Shown: in pieces, positions 1 to 8,294 of the stretch
Position numbering within the stretch: the stretch's first letter is position 1
How the letters are laid out: the number at the start of each line of letters is the position of its first letter
From: Prevotella sp.
GTDB lineage: Bacteria; Bacteroidota; Bacteroidia; Bacteroidales; Bacteroidaceae
Direction of reading: 5' to 3'
Assembly: GCA_015060535.1 (NCBI GenBank)
Contig: SUYH01000014.1
Coordinates: forward strand, 1 to 64,000
Length of the DNA: 64,000 bases
The notes under the pieces: generated by a model
Databases searched by the model: none
Told to the model about the DNA's origin: nothing
Seen by the model: the letters and a program-made list of their open reading frames with translations, nothing else
Made by a program: the position numbers and the translations under genes

Positions 1-465
1 GCCTCCTGGTGCGTCATCACGATACATGCGACCTAGTAACGACAGATCATGGAAACAAGCATGAGCGTCAGCATATTCATACTGCTTTTTACGCATTTCG
101 AATTGATATCCTCTACGGGAACGGAATACTCCAGGAATCTTGCCCTTGCCCATCTTCCATGGCATCAACCGATTCTGGTCGTTCTCGCTCTGATTAACCT
201 CCCTGAGGTTCTCCAATCGGTTGTCTTTCGGATCACCATTGATATGGTCTATCTGCCGTGGGAAGCGTCCGTAGACCAGCGCCCATGCCATGCAGTGAAG
301 ATCAATCGCATGACGATGTTTCCCGATACGGAAGCTCATCCTCCTGTATCCTCCGCGATCGCTGCCCTTCACCACTTGCCCCTTACGGTTACGAATCTCG
401 CCCGTAGCGGCATCATACGTGTAACGTTTTTTGATATACCCTATCACTTCTTTTTCGTTCTTCAT
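1..465 (-). CDS. HNH homing-type endonuclease, cut by window edge
   Basis: Reading the minus strand from the ATG at 465 gives an open frame of 155 codons that runs off the left edge without a stop, so the C-terminus is missing. The protein begins MKNEKEVIGYIKKRYTYD. About 75-95 residues in, it shows the HNH_3-type core IDHINGDPKDNRLENLRE, with the His-Asn metal and catalytic signature, preceded by a basic AP2-like stretch. Such proteins are free-standing phage or mobile-element endonucleases that nick DNA. It lies 7 bp downstream of a small hypothetical gene on the same strand, which suggests a phage-like operon that also includes the WYL_2-like gene. The family is clear; the target is unknown. 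Confidence 0.8.
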   Translation of the reverse strand, partial: MKNEKEVIGYIKKRYTYDAATGEIRNRKGQVVKGSDRGGYRRMSFRIGKHRHAIDLHCMAWALVYGRFPRQIDHINGDPKDNRLENLREVNQSENDQNRLMPWKMGKGKIPGVFRSRRGYQFEMRKKQYEYADAHACFHDLSLLGRMYRDDAPGG

Positions 466-472
466 AATTCTT

Positions 473-796
473 TTATTCTACTGTTAATTCTAATTGTTCC
501 CAATCACTGCAATCGTATCGCAAATCAGCGATTTTGATATCAGCATAGATGCGCTTGCCGTCCTTCAGCAGTTGCGCACATAGCTTCTCACAACACTCGA
601 TGATCTTCAGTGCCGACCGCTGCTGCTCCTCGAACACCTCCTTCAGGTCGCCATCCGGTTCCACCGTCGAGGAATATTCATAGCGTCCAGTCGCTGCATC
701 GTAGTCGCGATCCACGCACGTATGCACATTGCTGGTAAACACGCTCGTCGTCTTAATGAGCTTTTCGCTGACCAATACTTCAAACTCTTCTTCCAT
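473..796 (-). CDS. Small acidic hypothetical protein of phage-like operon
   Basis: This encodes 107 residues from an ATG, with no signal peptide or membrane segment. It is acidic, with a central Glu/Gln-rich helix (about residues 50-75) ending in a short Cys pair. I do not recognise a family. It sits between the WYL_2-like gene upstream (32-bp gap) and the HNH endonuclease downstream (7-bp gap), all on the minus strand, so it is probably co-transcribed and of phage or integrative-element origin. A role cannot be inferred from sequence alone. Confidence 0.6.
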   Translation of the reverse strand: MEEEFEVLVSEKLIKTTSVFTSNVHTCVDRDYDAATGRYEYSSTVEPDGDLKEVFEEQQRSALKIIECCEKLCAQLLKDGKRIYADIKIADLRYDCSDWEQLELTVE

Positions 797-828
797 CTCT
801 TAAAAAATGTAATCATACCTCTCCGTTT

Positions 829-1218
829 TCAGTTCTCAGTTATCACCTCGACAAGCCTCCAGGCCGCAAACGACCGAAACGCCCTACGGTCCAGGTCGAA
901 ATACACATACACCCCACGCTCGTCCGCACAGCTAAATGCATCCGAGTCGTCACGCTTGTATTCATAGTGGTCGAAGTCCTCCGACACGCCCGGACACAAA
1001 GTCCCCCGCGCCTGCCTGATCTCGCCATTCTCCTTCCGATACTGAAACACGACCACGCCCTGCCCCAGCCCGTCCAGCAACCTGCGCACCAGGTGCGCCT
1101 TCAGAAAAGCCTCCCTGCGCTCCAAGTCTTTCTCACTCATCAGCCAGTTTGCCAGCTCCAGCGTCCAGCGGTCCATCATCCGCTGAGTCACTTCCTGTTC
1201 TGTTATACTTTTACTCAT
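829..1218 (-). CDS. WYL_2 (DUF2693)-like small protein
   Basis: This is a 129-residue protein. The ATG at 1218 is preferred over the TTG one codon upstream. The C-terminal half has the pattern of the Sm-like WYL_2/DUF2693 domain of Bacteroidetes: a strand ending in VVFQYRKENGEIRQARGTL, then an aromatic-rich YVYFDLDRRAFRSF segment near residues 105-118. The N-terminal half is helical and basic. These domains are common in phages and conjugative elements of Bacteroides relatives, and a ligand or nucleic-acid binding role is assumed for them. It is first in a run of three minus-strand genes ending with the HNH endonuclease. The family call rests on pattern only. Confidence 0.55.
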   Translation of the reverse strand: MSKSITEQEVTQRMMDRWTLELANWLMSEKDLERREAFLKAHLVRRLLDGLGQGVVVFQYRKENGEIRQARGTLCPGVSEDFDHYEYKRDDSDAFSCADERGVYVYFDLDRRAFRSFAAWRLVEVITEN

Positions 1219-1275
1219 CAATCAATTACTGTTTTAATTTGTTAATACTGTTAACTGTTTTGCGATCGCTGGGGG

Positions 1276-1283
1276 CAAAGGTA
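1276..1283 (-). promoter_or_regulatory. TAccTTTG promoter of the phage-like operon
   Basis: The minus strand reads TACCTTTG here, matching the Bacteroidetes primary-sigma -7 element, about 60 bp upstream of the WYL_2-like gene. The -33 position has only a weak match because it falls in the T-run of the preceding terminator. Confidence 0.55.
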
Positions 1284-1288
1284 GGGAC

Positions 1289-1320
1289 AAAAAAAACGTC
1301 CCAGAAGCTCTGGAACGTTT
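1289..1320 (-). terminator. Intrinsic terminator after the coiled-coil gene
   Basis: On the minus strand the arms AACGTTCCAGA and TCTGGGACGTT form a hairpin followed by eight T, 40-70 bp past the stop of the gene at 1362-2336. The 5' arm overlaps direct repeats of TTGGAACGTT, so alternative pairings are possible. Confidence 0.7.
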
Positions 1321-1361
1321 TGGAACGTTTTGGAATGAAAAGCCTGTTTTTTCTTGAAAAA

Positions 1362-2336
1362 TCAGTCGTTATTGGTTATTTTTTCAATGGCAATCTCTAA
1401 TTCTCGTGCCACATAAAAGCAACTGTCGAAGTGCTTCTTTTCCGTTTTTCTAGGAACATAGGTTCTCCACCTGTCGTAAGGTTCACTGGCAAAACCGTAG
1501 ATAGCCAACTTACGAACATTGTCGTAATCACACTCTTTATACAATGGTGTCTTGTAGGGCAGTGCAGCCAGACGTTCACAGCATGCTTCAATATCAAATG
1601 GGTAGTCATATCTTCCACGAACAAGACAACAAACGCCCATCCATTTTTGCTTGTCGTCAAGAGCCTTTCCCTCTCCGCAGATACTGCTAATGGCGTCGGC
1701 CATCTGTTCGTCGGTAGGACATATCACATAGGGCTGTGATGGCTGCTGAGCCTTCTGCTTCTCACGGAGAAGAAAGTCCCTTAGCTCCTTGACGTTATCT
1801 TGCCACTGCTCACAGTTTCTGAAAATGTAGTCCTGTTTTTCAAACAACTCATACGCAGCCGAGGGGCTGTCATATCGGGCTTTATCCTTGATAGCCTGAA
1901 CCACATACGTCAGAGGAGAATTGAGATTTTTCAGTTTCTTTTCCAGTTTCTCTATTTCCTTTTTGAGTTCACCTACCTTCTGCCTCAGCTCAGCATTTTC
2001 TTCTTCATTTTCCGGACTATCCTCAGCCGCTACCATACCATAGCCAAAGAAATTATCATCGTCTGTAGCCATCCCGGGAAAATACTCTTTTAAATAGCCA
2101 AAACGTGGATCACGACGATTTGGTTTACGCTTAGGCTGATTCCAATAACTATCAGCAGGACGCCCCCAAAATTCTTTGGCTATAAGCTCCAACGTGTTAC
2201 CATGGTAAATGACTGGTGTTGTGTATAATGGATATTGATTCTGTTTCTCTTGCTGTAACTCGTCAATGGTCTGTTGTAATACTCTATTCTCTTGCTCCAG
2301 AAGTTTAATCCTGGCAAGCAGATCTTCGTTATTCAT
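1362..2336 (-). CDS. Coiled-coil hypothetical protein
   Basis: This is a 324-residue cytoplasmic protein with no signal or membrane segment. Residues 1-35 are a leucine-zipper-like coiled coil (LLARIKLLEQENRVLQQ) and residues 110-140 a second, Glu/Lys-rich one. The C-terminal 120 residues form a Cys- and aromatic-rich globular part (CGEGKALDDKQKWMGVCC, then RYDYPFDIEACCERL). The family is not recognised; similar mosaics occur as accessory proteins in Bacteroidales mobile regions. It stands alone, with its own promoter at 2565-2572, a roughly 220-nt structured leader and a terminator at 1289-1320. Confidence 0.6.
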   Translation of the reverse strand: MNNEDLLARIKLLEQENRVLQQTIDELQQEKQNQYPLYTTPVIYHGNTLELIAKEFWGRPADSYWNQPKRKPNRRDPRFGYLKEYFPGMATDDDNFFGYGMVAAEDSPENEEENAELRQKVGELKKEIEKLEKKLKNLNSPLTYVVQAIKDKARYDSPSAAYELFEKQDYIFRNCEQWQDNVKELRDFLLREKQKAQQPSQPYVICPTDEQMADAISSICGEGKALDDKQKWMGVCCLVRGRYDYPFDIEACCERLAALPYKTPLYKECDYDNVRKLAIYGFASEPYDRWRTYVPRKTEKKHFDSCFYVARELEIAIEKITNND

Positions 2337-2409
2337 ACTTTAATTCGATTTGTTTTTAGATTAGACCCACGCAAGAACAGAAGCAATGGACACCAGCAGA
2401 AAATTACGC

Positions 2410-2520
2410 GCCTCAGGTCACTACACCCCGACAGTATACCACCAATGCCCACGCTTCTGCATAACGTGAGCTGGCAGCTTTCGATCTGTCGTTATTGCGT
2501 ATTGTAGTGATTGAGGCGCA
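2410..2520 (-). ncRNA. Structured leader RNA (long-range hairpin)
   Basis: The arms GCGCCTCA..CACTACA and TGTAGTG..TGAGGCGC, about 108 nt apart, can pair as the base of a long hairpin. Inside it, CGACAG pairs with CTGTCG, then CCA with TGG and GCTCACG with CGTGGGC, giving an extended rod. On the minus strand it lies in the 220-nt leader of the coiled-coil gene, downstream of a good promoter. It could be a leader regulator or an independent small RNA. It matches no riboswitch or ribozyme that I know. The 2337-2803 gap otherwise holds only this leader, its promoter and the toxin-antitoxin promoter. Confidence 0.45.
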
Positions 2521-2564
2521 ACGAAGCTTTCAAGCTGTGTTCTTATAATTCGCTAATCTGGGTG

Positions 2565-2596
2565 CAAAGATACGAATAAGCGAGTAAAATGCCAAA
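2565..2596 (-). promoter_or_regulatory. Promoter with palindromic CAAATttATTTG box
   Basis: The minus strand has TTTG (2593-2596), a 20-nt spacer and TATCTTTG (2565-2572), a textbook Bacteroidetes promoter driving the structured leader and coiled-coil gene. The -33 box lies in the palindrome CAAATTTATTTG, which also overlaps the promoter at 13855-13886. Confidence 0.7.
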
Positions 2597-2747
2597 TTTA
2601 TTTGAGCATTTTCGAGCATGAGTATCTAAGACCAAGGGTCAAAGATAGTTTTTTTATCTCAATGCACCAAGAAATCCTTCGTTTTTATGGATCATTGAGC
2701 ATCCGAATGCTCCAAATCTTCAGTTTCATAGTTTTTTCCTGTTTTAT

Positions 2748-2778
2748 TTTGTCGTTTCGAATATTATGCGTATTTTTG
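2748..2778 (+). promoter_or_regulatory. Toxin-antitoxin operon promoter
   Basis: TTTG at 2748-2751, a 19-nt spacer and TATTTTTG at 2771-2778 lie about 25 bp upstream of the antitoxin start. Confidence 0.65.
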
Positions 2779-2803
2779 CAGCAGAATTATTTATCATACG
2801 ATT

Positions 2804-3073
2804 ATGGCAACTGTTGCAACTAACAAACTTTGGGCTTATATTGAGAGTCTGTCGCTTTCGAGGCGCGACCGCAACTGGCTGGCTGGCAAATTGCTTGAGC
2901 CAACGCACGATGCCGACCCCTACGAGATTAGCCCGTCGGGCGACACCTTCTTTGCAGATAGCCGCAACGTGAAGGCTGTGGAGGATGACATCCGCAAGGC
3001 TCATAGTCCTCAGGCCAAGTTTACACGTCTGGAGAGCAAGGAGGACATCATGTCGATGATTAACGCCCTGTAG
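2804..3073 (+). CDS. Antitoxin of YoeB-type toxin-antitoxin pair
   Basis: This is an 89-residue protein directly upstream of a YoeB-like toxin gene, with a 3-bp gap. The order, size and spacing are those of type II antitoxins, which bind and neutralise the toxin and repress the operon. The N-terminal helices (LWAYIESLSLSRRDRNWL) could form the DNA-binding dimer part, and the C-terminal 40 residues, rich in charged residues, the toxin-wrapping tail. No classic ribbon-helix-helix or Phd motif is obvious, so the antitoxin family is uncertain; the functional call rests on the partner. Confidence 0.75.
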   Translation: MATVATNKLWAYIESLSLSRRDRNWLAGKLLEPTHDADPYEISPSGDTFFADSRNVKAVEDDIRKAHSPQAKFTRLESKEDIMSMINAL

Positions 3074-3076
3074 CAG

Positions 3077-3358
3077 ATGGCATACGTTGTATTTCTTTCC
3101 GAACAGTCGAAGGCGGAGCTTGCAGCCATCAAGAAAAGCGGCGACAAGGCTACCATCAAAAAGATTGCCAACATGCTCCTTGAGCTTCAGGAGCATCCAC
3201 GAACAGGTACTGGACAGGTGGAACACTTGAAACATTTTGTGTTCGAAGAGACTTGGTCGCGCCGTATCAACAAGCAGTATCGCATGATTTACGAAATACA
3301 CGACCTCGAAGTCTATGTCTCCGTTGTTTCGCTCCGTTCGCATTATGGTGACAAGTGA
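3077..3358 (+). CDS. YoeB/Txe family mRNA interferase toxin
   Basis: This is a 93-residue RelE-superfamily toxin. YoeB toxins bind the ribosome and cut mRNA in the A site. The family landmarks are all present: the GTGQVEHLK turn with the conserved Glu (E49), WSRRI with catalytic-site Arg (R62/R63), the YRMIYEI strand and a C-terminal SHY (H89, Y90). Length and layout match intact family members, so it is probably active. It follows its antitoxin with a 3-bp gap and shares the promoter at 2748-2778. A short REP-like repeat lies downstream at about 3411-3437. Confidence 0.9.
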   Translation: MAYVVFLSEQSKAELAAIKKSGDKATIKKIANMLLELQEHPRTGTGQVEHLKHFVFEETWSRRINKQYRMIYEIHDLEVYVSVVSLRSHYGDK

Positions 3359-3465
3359 TGTCTTCATATCGTCGTTTTGTTTGTATTTACTTTTTACATC
3401 AGTCATCTATTGTCACTTACCTGTCCCCGTGGCATTCCCAATTGATATTTTATAGGATACCTCCA

Positions 3466-4017
3466 TCATTTAATATACTTCTTTTTATTATTTATGTAAA
3501 CACCATGGCTTGGAGCTGATGGGAGTTGCTTCCCATCAATGGTGTAATATTTATCATCGGGAATATTCTCTCTTTGAGGTGCACTAACACTGGACGGGAC
3601 CACTTTAGACAGTACAAGAGTACCATTGCCCGAGAATGTCTCCAAGGTTAGCTTATTACCATCGTACGATTTGATTTTAAAGCGCGTACTGTAACGATAT
3701 GACCCTGAAGAGATGAAGTGAAGAGTGTTGTTCTTCGAGATGAAATAATCGCAAGCACCATACTTCGTCAACTGATTATCGTTATTATAATAGTAAAGAA
3801 CTGCTGTTGAGTCTCCATATTGGGAGGTTGCATCTTTAAACCTCATAGCCACTGGCCCTGATACGTAGGGATATCCATCAAACGTTCCTTGGGCTTCAAC
3901 ACGATTCCAACTCCCCACTAAATCCCTTTCGTCTATATCAACTTCCTGTGAATAGACTTTGGTAGGTATTATCATTACCATGAGCATCAGCATGCTCCAA
4001 ATCTTCAGTTGTTTCAT
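3466..4017 (-). CDS. Secreted lipocalin-like protein
   Basis: This encodes 183 residues starting at the ATG at 4017 (MKQLKIWSM). The longer frame to 4083 would bury the signal peptide, so it was not used. A signal peptide ending near VYSQ directs export. The body begins DLVGSWNRVEAQGTF, the start of a lipocalin-like β-barrel domain, and is rich in β-strand sequence. The last 25 residues (YYTIDGKQL..GVYINNKKKYIK) match a C-terminal motif common on secreted Prevotella proteins. The ligand is unknown. It lies 77 bp downstream of the specificity-subunit gene, on the same strand. Confidence 0.6.
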   Translation of the reverse strand: MKQLKIWSMLMLMVMIIPTKVYSQEVDIDERDLVGSWNRVEAQGTFDGYPYVSGPVAMRFKDATSQYGDSTAVLYYYNNDNQLTKYGACDYFISKNNTLHFISSGSYRYSTRFKIKSYDGNKLTLETFSGNGTLVLSKVVPSSVSAPQRENIPDDKYYTIDGKQLPSAPSHGVYINNKKKYIK

Positions 4018-4094
4018 ATTGTTTAGAATTATTGTTTTAAATGTTATAAATCTGTGCGAAACAGGTGCTGAAGTGAACCCCATAATTCAACGAA

Positions 4095-5486
4095 TCAGAT
4101 TTTAAAATAACTATCCATTTTTTTTCGTACAGACATTAATAGTACTTTCTTTTCATCTTTTAATGAAAAAGCCCTTTTCACCATTTCTGTTATTTCCTGA
4201 ATAGATCTACTATCAATAATTGGTATTTCAATTTCTTTTATTCGTTCTTCTCTTAAATGCGGAATTGTTGATGCAACAACTGTACGTCGTTTTGAAGCAT
4301 ATATTCCAATTTCTTTTATAGTCAATGAAAGAAATAAATATTCTGGAGTTATTCCATATGTAATTGCTTTATTGTTTAATCTCATACCGACGAATCCAGA
4401 AGAAATAATAGCCTTATCACTTTTAGTAATCATCCCTACCATACCAATTTTACCATCTTTAGTAAATAGTATATCTCCTTCTTTAAAATCCTGGTTCAAT
4501 TCATTATAGATCTCCTCAGGAATATAGAAATCAGGGTATGTGTCTATCTCATAGTTAATAATATCAGATGTTCTGACGAAGGGGACATCTCCTTCACGTT
4601 TATCTAAATATCCAATATAACTTTCACTACCAGCTTCATCTCCTTTTTTCAAATTCGCAATTTCGCCTATACAAACAGTTGGCCATTTATTTTGGATTGC
4701 CTTTAAAGTATTTACATAAAGAGGATAAGAATATTTAGGAGTCCACAAATCTGAGTTTAAAAATTGAGTAGTGCTAACAGAAAATACCTTTTCTTTATCA
4801 ATTGCATAAAAAATAATTCCTAAAGCAGAGTAGAATAACTCTCTAGCTTTTTGGATTAATGAATTTGCTTCATCTAACTTTTTTATTGCTGTTTCATATT
4901 CGTTTTCAATTACTTTATCATCAATTAGAGGAATATACAGTCTTTTGACATTTCCCGCACTAAGTATTTTTTGGCCTGTTCTTGTAACCATCGATTGTAT
5001 TAGTTCTTGACCAAATACACTATTCAAAAATGCAGAGACATAATAAGGAGATATTGTTTTGTCTTTAATTCTTATCCGTGCAGAGTTATCGTTAAATGTC
5101 GCTTTTTCAACACTCTTTGGTACAACACTTGTTGACCCCAAATAATTGCCTACGACACTTATCAAGATGTCATCTTTAGTTATTCGGTTACTTTTTTGAG
5201 TACAGTATGTCTTTTCTGTTAAATACACAGCCGTTTCTGTGTTAAATTGATACTTTTTTACATCGGCTGTGCGAATAAACAAATATTTGCCACTGTTCTT
5301 GTCTTTATAAGTTTCAGGTTTAGGCGACTGTCCTCGCTTAATGTCGTTAGCAATACTATCTATTGACACGAATTTATATCTATTTTGAGCAATTCTTAGC
5401 ATCCTTTGGAAAAGAAATAATTTGGGCTCAAAACGATTTATATTAAAGATTTCAGAAGATTGAACTGAAGTAATTCTATTTGCCAT
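4095..5486 (-). CDS. hsdS: Type I-like restriction-modification specificity subunit
   Basis: This is a 463-residue HsdS protein, the DNA-recognition subunit of type I and related systems. Two target-recognition domains are visible, each with the family's FIRTADV/FVRTSDI and DILI..VG / DILFTKDGKIGMVG signatures (about residues 15-190 and 240-440). Each is followed by a spacer helix (ENEYETAIKKLDEANSLIQKA near 195-215; the C-terminal KRAFSLKDEKKVLLMSVRKKM). Its start overlaps the end of the methylase gene by 11 bp, so the two are translationally coupled. No HsdR translocase gene lies in the window. The low GC of the pair relative to the right half of the window suggests horizontal acquisition. 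Confidence 0.9.
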   Translation of the reverse strand: MANRITSVQSSEIFNINRFEPKLFLFQRMLRIAQNRYKFVSIDSIANDIKRGQSPKPETYKDKNSGKYLFIRTADVKKYQFNTETAVYLTEKTYCTQKSNRITKDDILISVVGNYLGSTSVVPKSVEKATFNDNSARIRIKDKTISPYYVSAFLNSVFGQELIQSMVTRTGQKILSAGNVKRLYIPLIDDKVIENEYETAIKKLDEANSLIQKARELFYSALGIIFYAIDKEKVFSVSTTQFLNSDLWTPKYSYPLYVNTLKAIQNKWPTVCIGEIANLKKGDEAGSESYIGYLDKREGDVPFVRTSDIINYEIDTYPDFYIPEEIYNELNQDFKEGDILFTKDGKIGMVGMITKSDKAIISSGFVGMRLNNKAITYGITPEYLFLSLTIKEIGIYASKRRTVVASTIPHLREERIKEIEIPIIDSRSIQEITEMVKRAFSLKDEKKVLLMSVRKKMDSYFKI

Positions 5487-7281
5487 ATTTTTTAAAACTA
5501 AAATTGTTTTCTTTCGCCCATATTTTAAATTGAGATGAAATTAGCGCTATATCATCTTCATCTTTAATATTTCCACGTCTGTCATGTCCACATGTTTCTG
5601 CGACACACATAAACACTGGATAATCAACTGGTATATCTTCACGTTTCATTTTCTGAACGATTAAAATACTCGTTTTTGTTCCAGTATTGGGCATAAATGT
5701 TTCGAGTGGTATATCTATTACAGCAACAAGACGGAATCTATCCTTTATATATTTTCTTATATAACCTAGTTGATTATTCCCAAATACCCCGTCAGGCAAA
5801 ACAATTGCCATTCGCCCTCCATATTTAAGTAGTTGGAAGCAACGTTCTATGAAAAGAATCTGAGGAGCTTCTTTTTCTGCAAGTTTCATTTTCTCCCAAT
5901 CATTTGTCCCTTTCTTATTCTTCCATTTATGTGCAAGTTCATATTGTTTTAATTTGTCTTCACCTGTAACTGGTATCTTTGAACCAAAGGGAGGATTTGT
6001 TAAAACCACATCAAAATCTCCCATATGTATTTTTTGTCTTGTCTTTGTACTCCAATTTTCTGGACGTTCCAAACTGTCTTCACAAAAAACGCCACCTTTA
6101 CCATCCCCCATTATTGCCATATATGACTTTGCAATTTTGGAAAGGAAGTAATCCTTGTCAATACCGCGTATGCATTTATTTGCGACATCTATTTTTTCTT
6201 CCATTATTGCACTTTCACTCCACCCCATTTGTCTATAACGTGTTATAATATTATTCCAAATATATCTAAGTGATTCTATGATAAAACCACCACTTCCACA
6301 TGCTGGATCAATTAGCATTTCGCTATCATCAGGATCAAGAATTTCGACCATCATTTTTACAACATTACGCGGTGTAAAAAATTGACCTTGTCCCCCCTTT
6401 AAAGCATGATCTATAAAAGTTTCGAATGCATCAGCAAGCACATCTCTTTCTGCTTCAACTAAGCAATAATTTTGGAGCTCTCCGACGATGTATGCAATAG
6501 AATTATCATCAAGATTTATAGAGTCTTCATTTGTAAAAACCTCTTTGTATTTTGCTTTAACATCAGAAAACAGTTTCTCTATCCTTCCACGTACCTCCAC
6601 ATTACTTTCATTTAAGCCAACGCGGAATCGTACTATTGATTTTGGTGAAGTAAAACGTTCATCAAAAATTTTGCAAAATATAAGATTAATTAGTTGTTGT
6701 GCTAAAACCTCGTCCCTAGTTGCTCCTATAGCATTTGCTGCAAGATAATTACGAATAGCCTTAAATGTTGACTTAAGGTTATGTGTTACAAGTAAATCTT
6801 CACGCTTTATTGCTCCAATATCCTCTAGTTTCTCACCATATTTTGGAATATTAGGAATTTCTTTAAACAATACTCTGCCATCTTCTGTATTTTGTTTTAA
6901 AAGATAGAATCGCTCTTCACCGTTAAACCAAACACCAAGATTAGCTTTGGATAAAGTCAGATAATTCTCCAATTGTGTTCTACCATCTTTACGATTCTTT
7001 TTTTTACACTCAACTATTAAGAATACACTATCATCAGTTCTTTCTGCATCAGAAAAGACTGCTATATCAACTGGATATTCTTTTTTAACATCACTGGGTC
7101 TTACTTTTACATGAAATTGAGGCCTTGTTTGAATGTAATCTTTCGGATATCCGTAATCTTCAACTAATACTTTTGAAAAAACTTGAGTTGCCTCTATCTC
7201 TTCTGGTGATGCTTTCACTTGTTGACCAGAAATGTAATCAAAAATATAACCCTCTTTTATTTGACTTTTCACGTTTTCCAT
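5476..7281 (-). CDS. hsdM: Adenine methylase with N-terminal PD-(D/E)XK-like domain
   Basis: This is a 601-residue N6-adenine methylase of the HsdM class. Residues 1-130 match the HsdR_N_2-type nuclease fold, with D72 (YPVDIAVF) and E91-C-K93 (LIVECKKKN) in the right places for a PD-(D/E)XK site. The methylase core follows: the QGQFFTPRNVV helix (about 298), motif I DPACGSGGF (325-333) and motif IV NPPF (429-432). With the adjacent specificity subunit it could form a methyltransferase, or a BcgI-like enzyme that also cuts, since BcgI-type systems likewise split into an R-M chain and an S chain. No promoter was recognised upstream. Confidence 0.85.
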   Translation of the reverse strand: MENVKSQIKEGYIFDYISGQQVKASPEEIEATQVFSKVLVEDYGYPKDYIQTRPQFHVKVRPSDVKKEYPVDIAVFSDAERTDDSVFLIVECKKKNRKDGRTQLENYLTLSKANLGVWFNGEERFYLLKQNTEDGRVLFKEIPNIPKYGEKLEDIGAIKREDLLVTHNLKSTFKAIRNYLAANAIGATRDEVLAQQLINLIFCKIFDERFTSPKSIVRFRVGLNESNVEVRGRIEKLFSDVKAKYKEVFTNEDSINLDDNSIAYIVGELQNYCLVEAERDVLADAFETFIDHALKGGQGQFFTPRNVVKMMVEILDPDDSEMLIDPACGSGGFIIESLRYIWNNIITRYRQMGWSESAIMEEKIDVANKCIRGIDKDYFLSKIAKSYMAIMGDGKGGVFCEDSLERPENWSTKTRQKIHMGDFDVVLTNPPFGSKIPVTGEDKLKQYELAHKWKNKKGTNDWEKMKLAEKEAPQILFIERCFQLLKYGGRMAIVLPDGVFGNNQLGYIRKYIKDRFRLVAVIDIPLETFMPNTGTKTSILIVQKMKREDIPVDYPVFMCVAETCGHDRRGNIKDEDDIALISSQFKIWAKENNFSFKKYGK

Positions 7282-7349
7282 ATGTCTACATTATCTTGTT
7301 ATATTTATATCTCTTATTTTACGTTTTATCTAGTACCCATAACCATAAC

Positions 7350-7529
7350 TCACACGGGGACAGACCCTCTGTGAGCTTTACGCTCCTGCTCTTTCCGTCT
7401 CTCCTTGGACTTTTTAATTTCAGCTTCTATTTTCTCTTTACTCTGACCATTAGCCAATGTAACTCCATCTGAAATCGCGCAGCGTCTCCAGACTCTTCCT
7501 TGTGTATCAGTTACATTCCTTTCAGCCAT
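7350..7529 (-). CDS. 59-residue basic protein with repeat-encoded tail
   Basis: The open frame from the ATG at 7529 gives MAERNVTDTQGRVWRRCAIS and then a highly charged helix rich in Lys, Glu and Arg (residues 30-52). The last seven residues and the stop (HRGSVPV) are encoded by a REP-like repeat (CACAGAGGGTCTGTCCCCGTGTG), so the original C-terminus may have been replaced. It follows the interrupted secreted-protein gene and precedes the methylase gene by 69 bp, all on the minus strand. The family is unknown; the clean coding pattern, not homology, supports it. Confidence 0.5.
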   Translation of the reverse strand: MAERNVTDTQGRVWRRCAISDGVTLANGQSKEKIEAEIKKSKERRKEQERKAHRGSVPV

Positions 7530-7586
7530 ATATCATAGTTTATAATAACTCTACAACTTTTATTTACCTTACCTGACTTCTTATTA

Positions 7587-8243
7587 TTACCAATTATCAT
7601 CTGCTTTCTTCTTCTCAGGTAACTTTGAGTAATTCTTATTCAAGTACTCAAATATGCTGTTTAAGTTAAGTATCAAGTTATAATGGCAGTTTATAAATGC
7701 CATAGCATAGACATTCTTGTCCTTAGAATCCGTATATGGGAATACATCCTTTGGCAGTGTAAGTAACGTTTTTGCACCACCAACACTACCTTGGGCCAAA
7801 GAATAATGCTTGACCTTAACAGTAATACGAACCCGATCCGGCTTCGCTTCGAATTTCGCAAACGTTGATGCGTTAATTATAGTCGCTTTGAAGGCGCCCA
7901 TTGCCTGACCTACATTCATAAGCATAGCTGAGAACTCGGCACTATTCTCTGTTTTGCTTTGAAGTGCCTTGTCGTAGTTGTTATATTTTACCTTTGCCCA
8001 GTTTGTAACCGTTTCCATAAACTGGGGAATGTTTAGACTATCCTTTAGATGAACAACATACTGATATTCTATTTCTCCATCATCATTAAGATGACCGATC
8101 TTCATAATCTTCTCAGCTCTTGACTTATTACTACCTTTACTTGCACTATTCCAGTCCTGAATATCTTTCGCATATTCGGGGCAATCGAAGAGCTTATCTT
8201 GCGCTTTACTGCAGACGCAAGACGTGATTATCAGAATTAAAAA
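7587..8243 (-). pseudogene. Secreted protein gene, main part, split by transposon
   Basis: This is the 3' part of a 223-codon gene whose first five codons lie at 13060-13046, on the far side of the IS1595-type element. The frame stays open from 8243 into the duplicated target and reads FLILIITSCVCSKAQDK; joined to MKKIL it makes a normal signal peptide with an ITSC lipobox or an SKA-Q cleavage site. The mature part (KIMKIGHLNDDGEIEYQYVV..) recalls Bacteroidetes DUF4468-type secreted proteins, but that match is weak. An internal ATG at 8105 could still give a 172-residue protein without a signal peptide. The gene was probably intact before the insertion. Confidence 0.8.
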
Positions 8244-8251
8244 TAAAATTT
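8244..8251. repeat. Left target-site duplication TAAAATTT
   Basis: This is the 8-bp AT-rich direct repeat flanking the IS1595-type element, identical to 13046-13053. Eight-bp duplications are the rule for the IS1595 family. Keeping one copy restores the reading frame of the interrupted gene. Confidence 0.9.
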
Positions 8252-8288
8252 ATGATTATCCGCAATCGTACCACCAATATTTCGGCAT
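8252..8288 (+). repeat. Left terminal inverted repeat of the element
   Basis: This matches 13009-13045 in inverse orientation over about 35 bp, with single differences and a short indel (ATGATTATCCGC, then ATCGTACCACCAA, then TTTCGGC). Confidence 0.88.
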
Positions 8289-8294
8289 AGCCTC

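Noticed and set aside
4095..7281. Classical type I restriction system
   Set aside because: No HsdR translocase is encoded; only the methylase fusion and specificity subunit are present.
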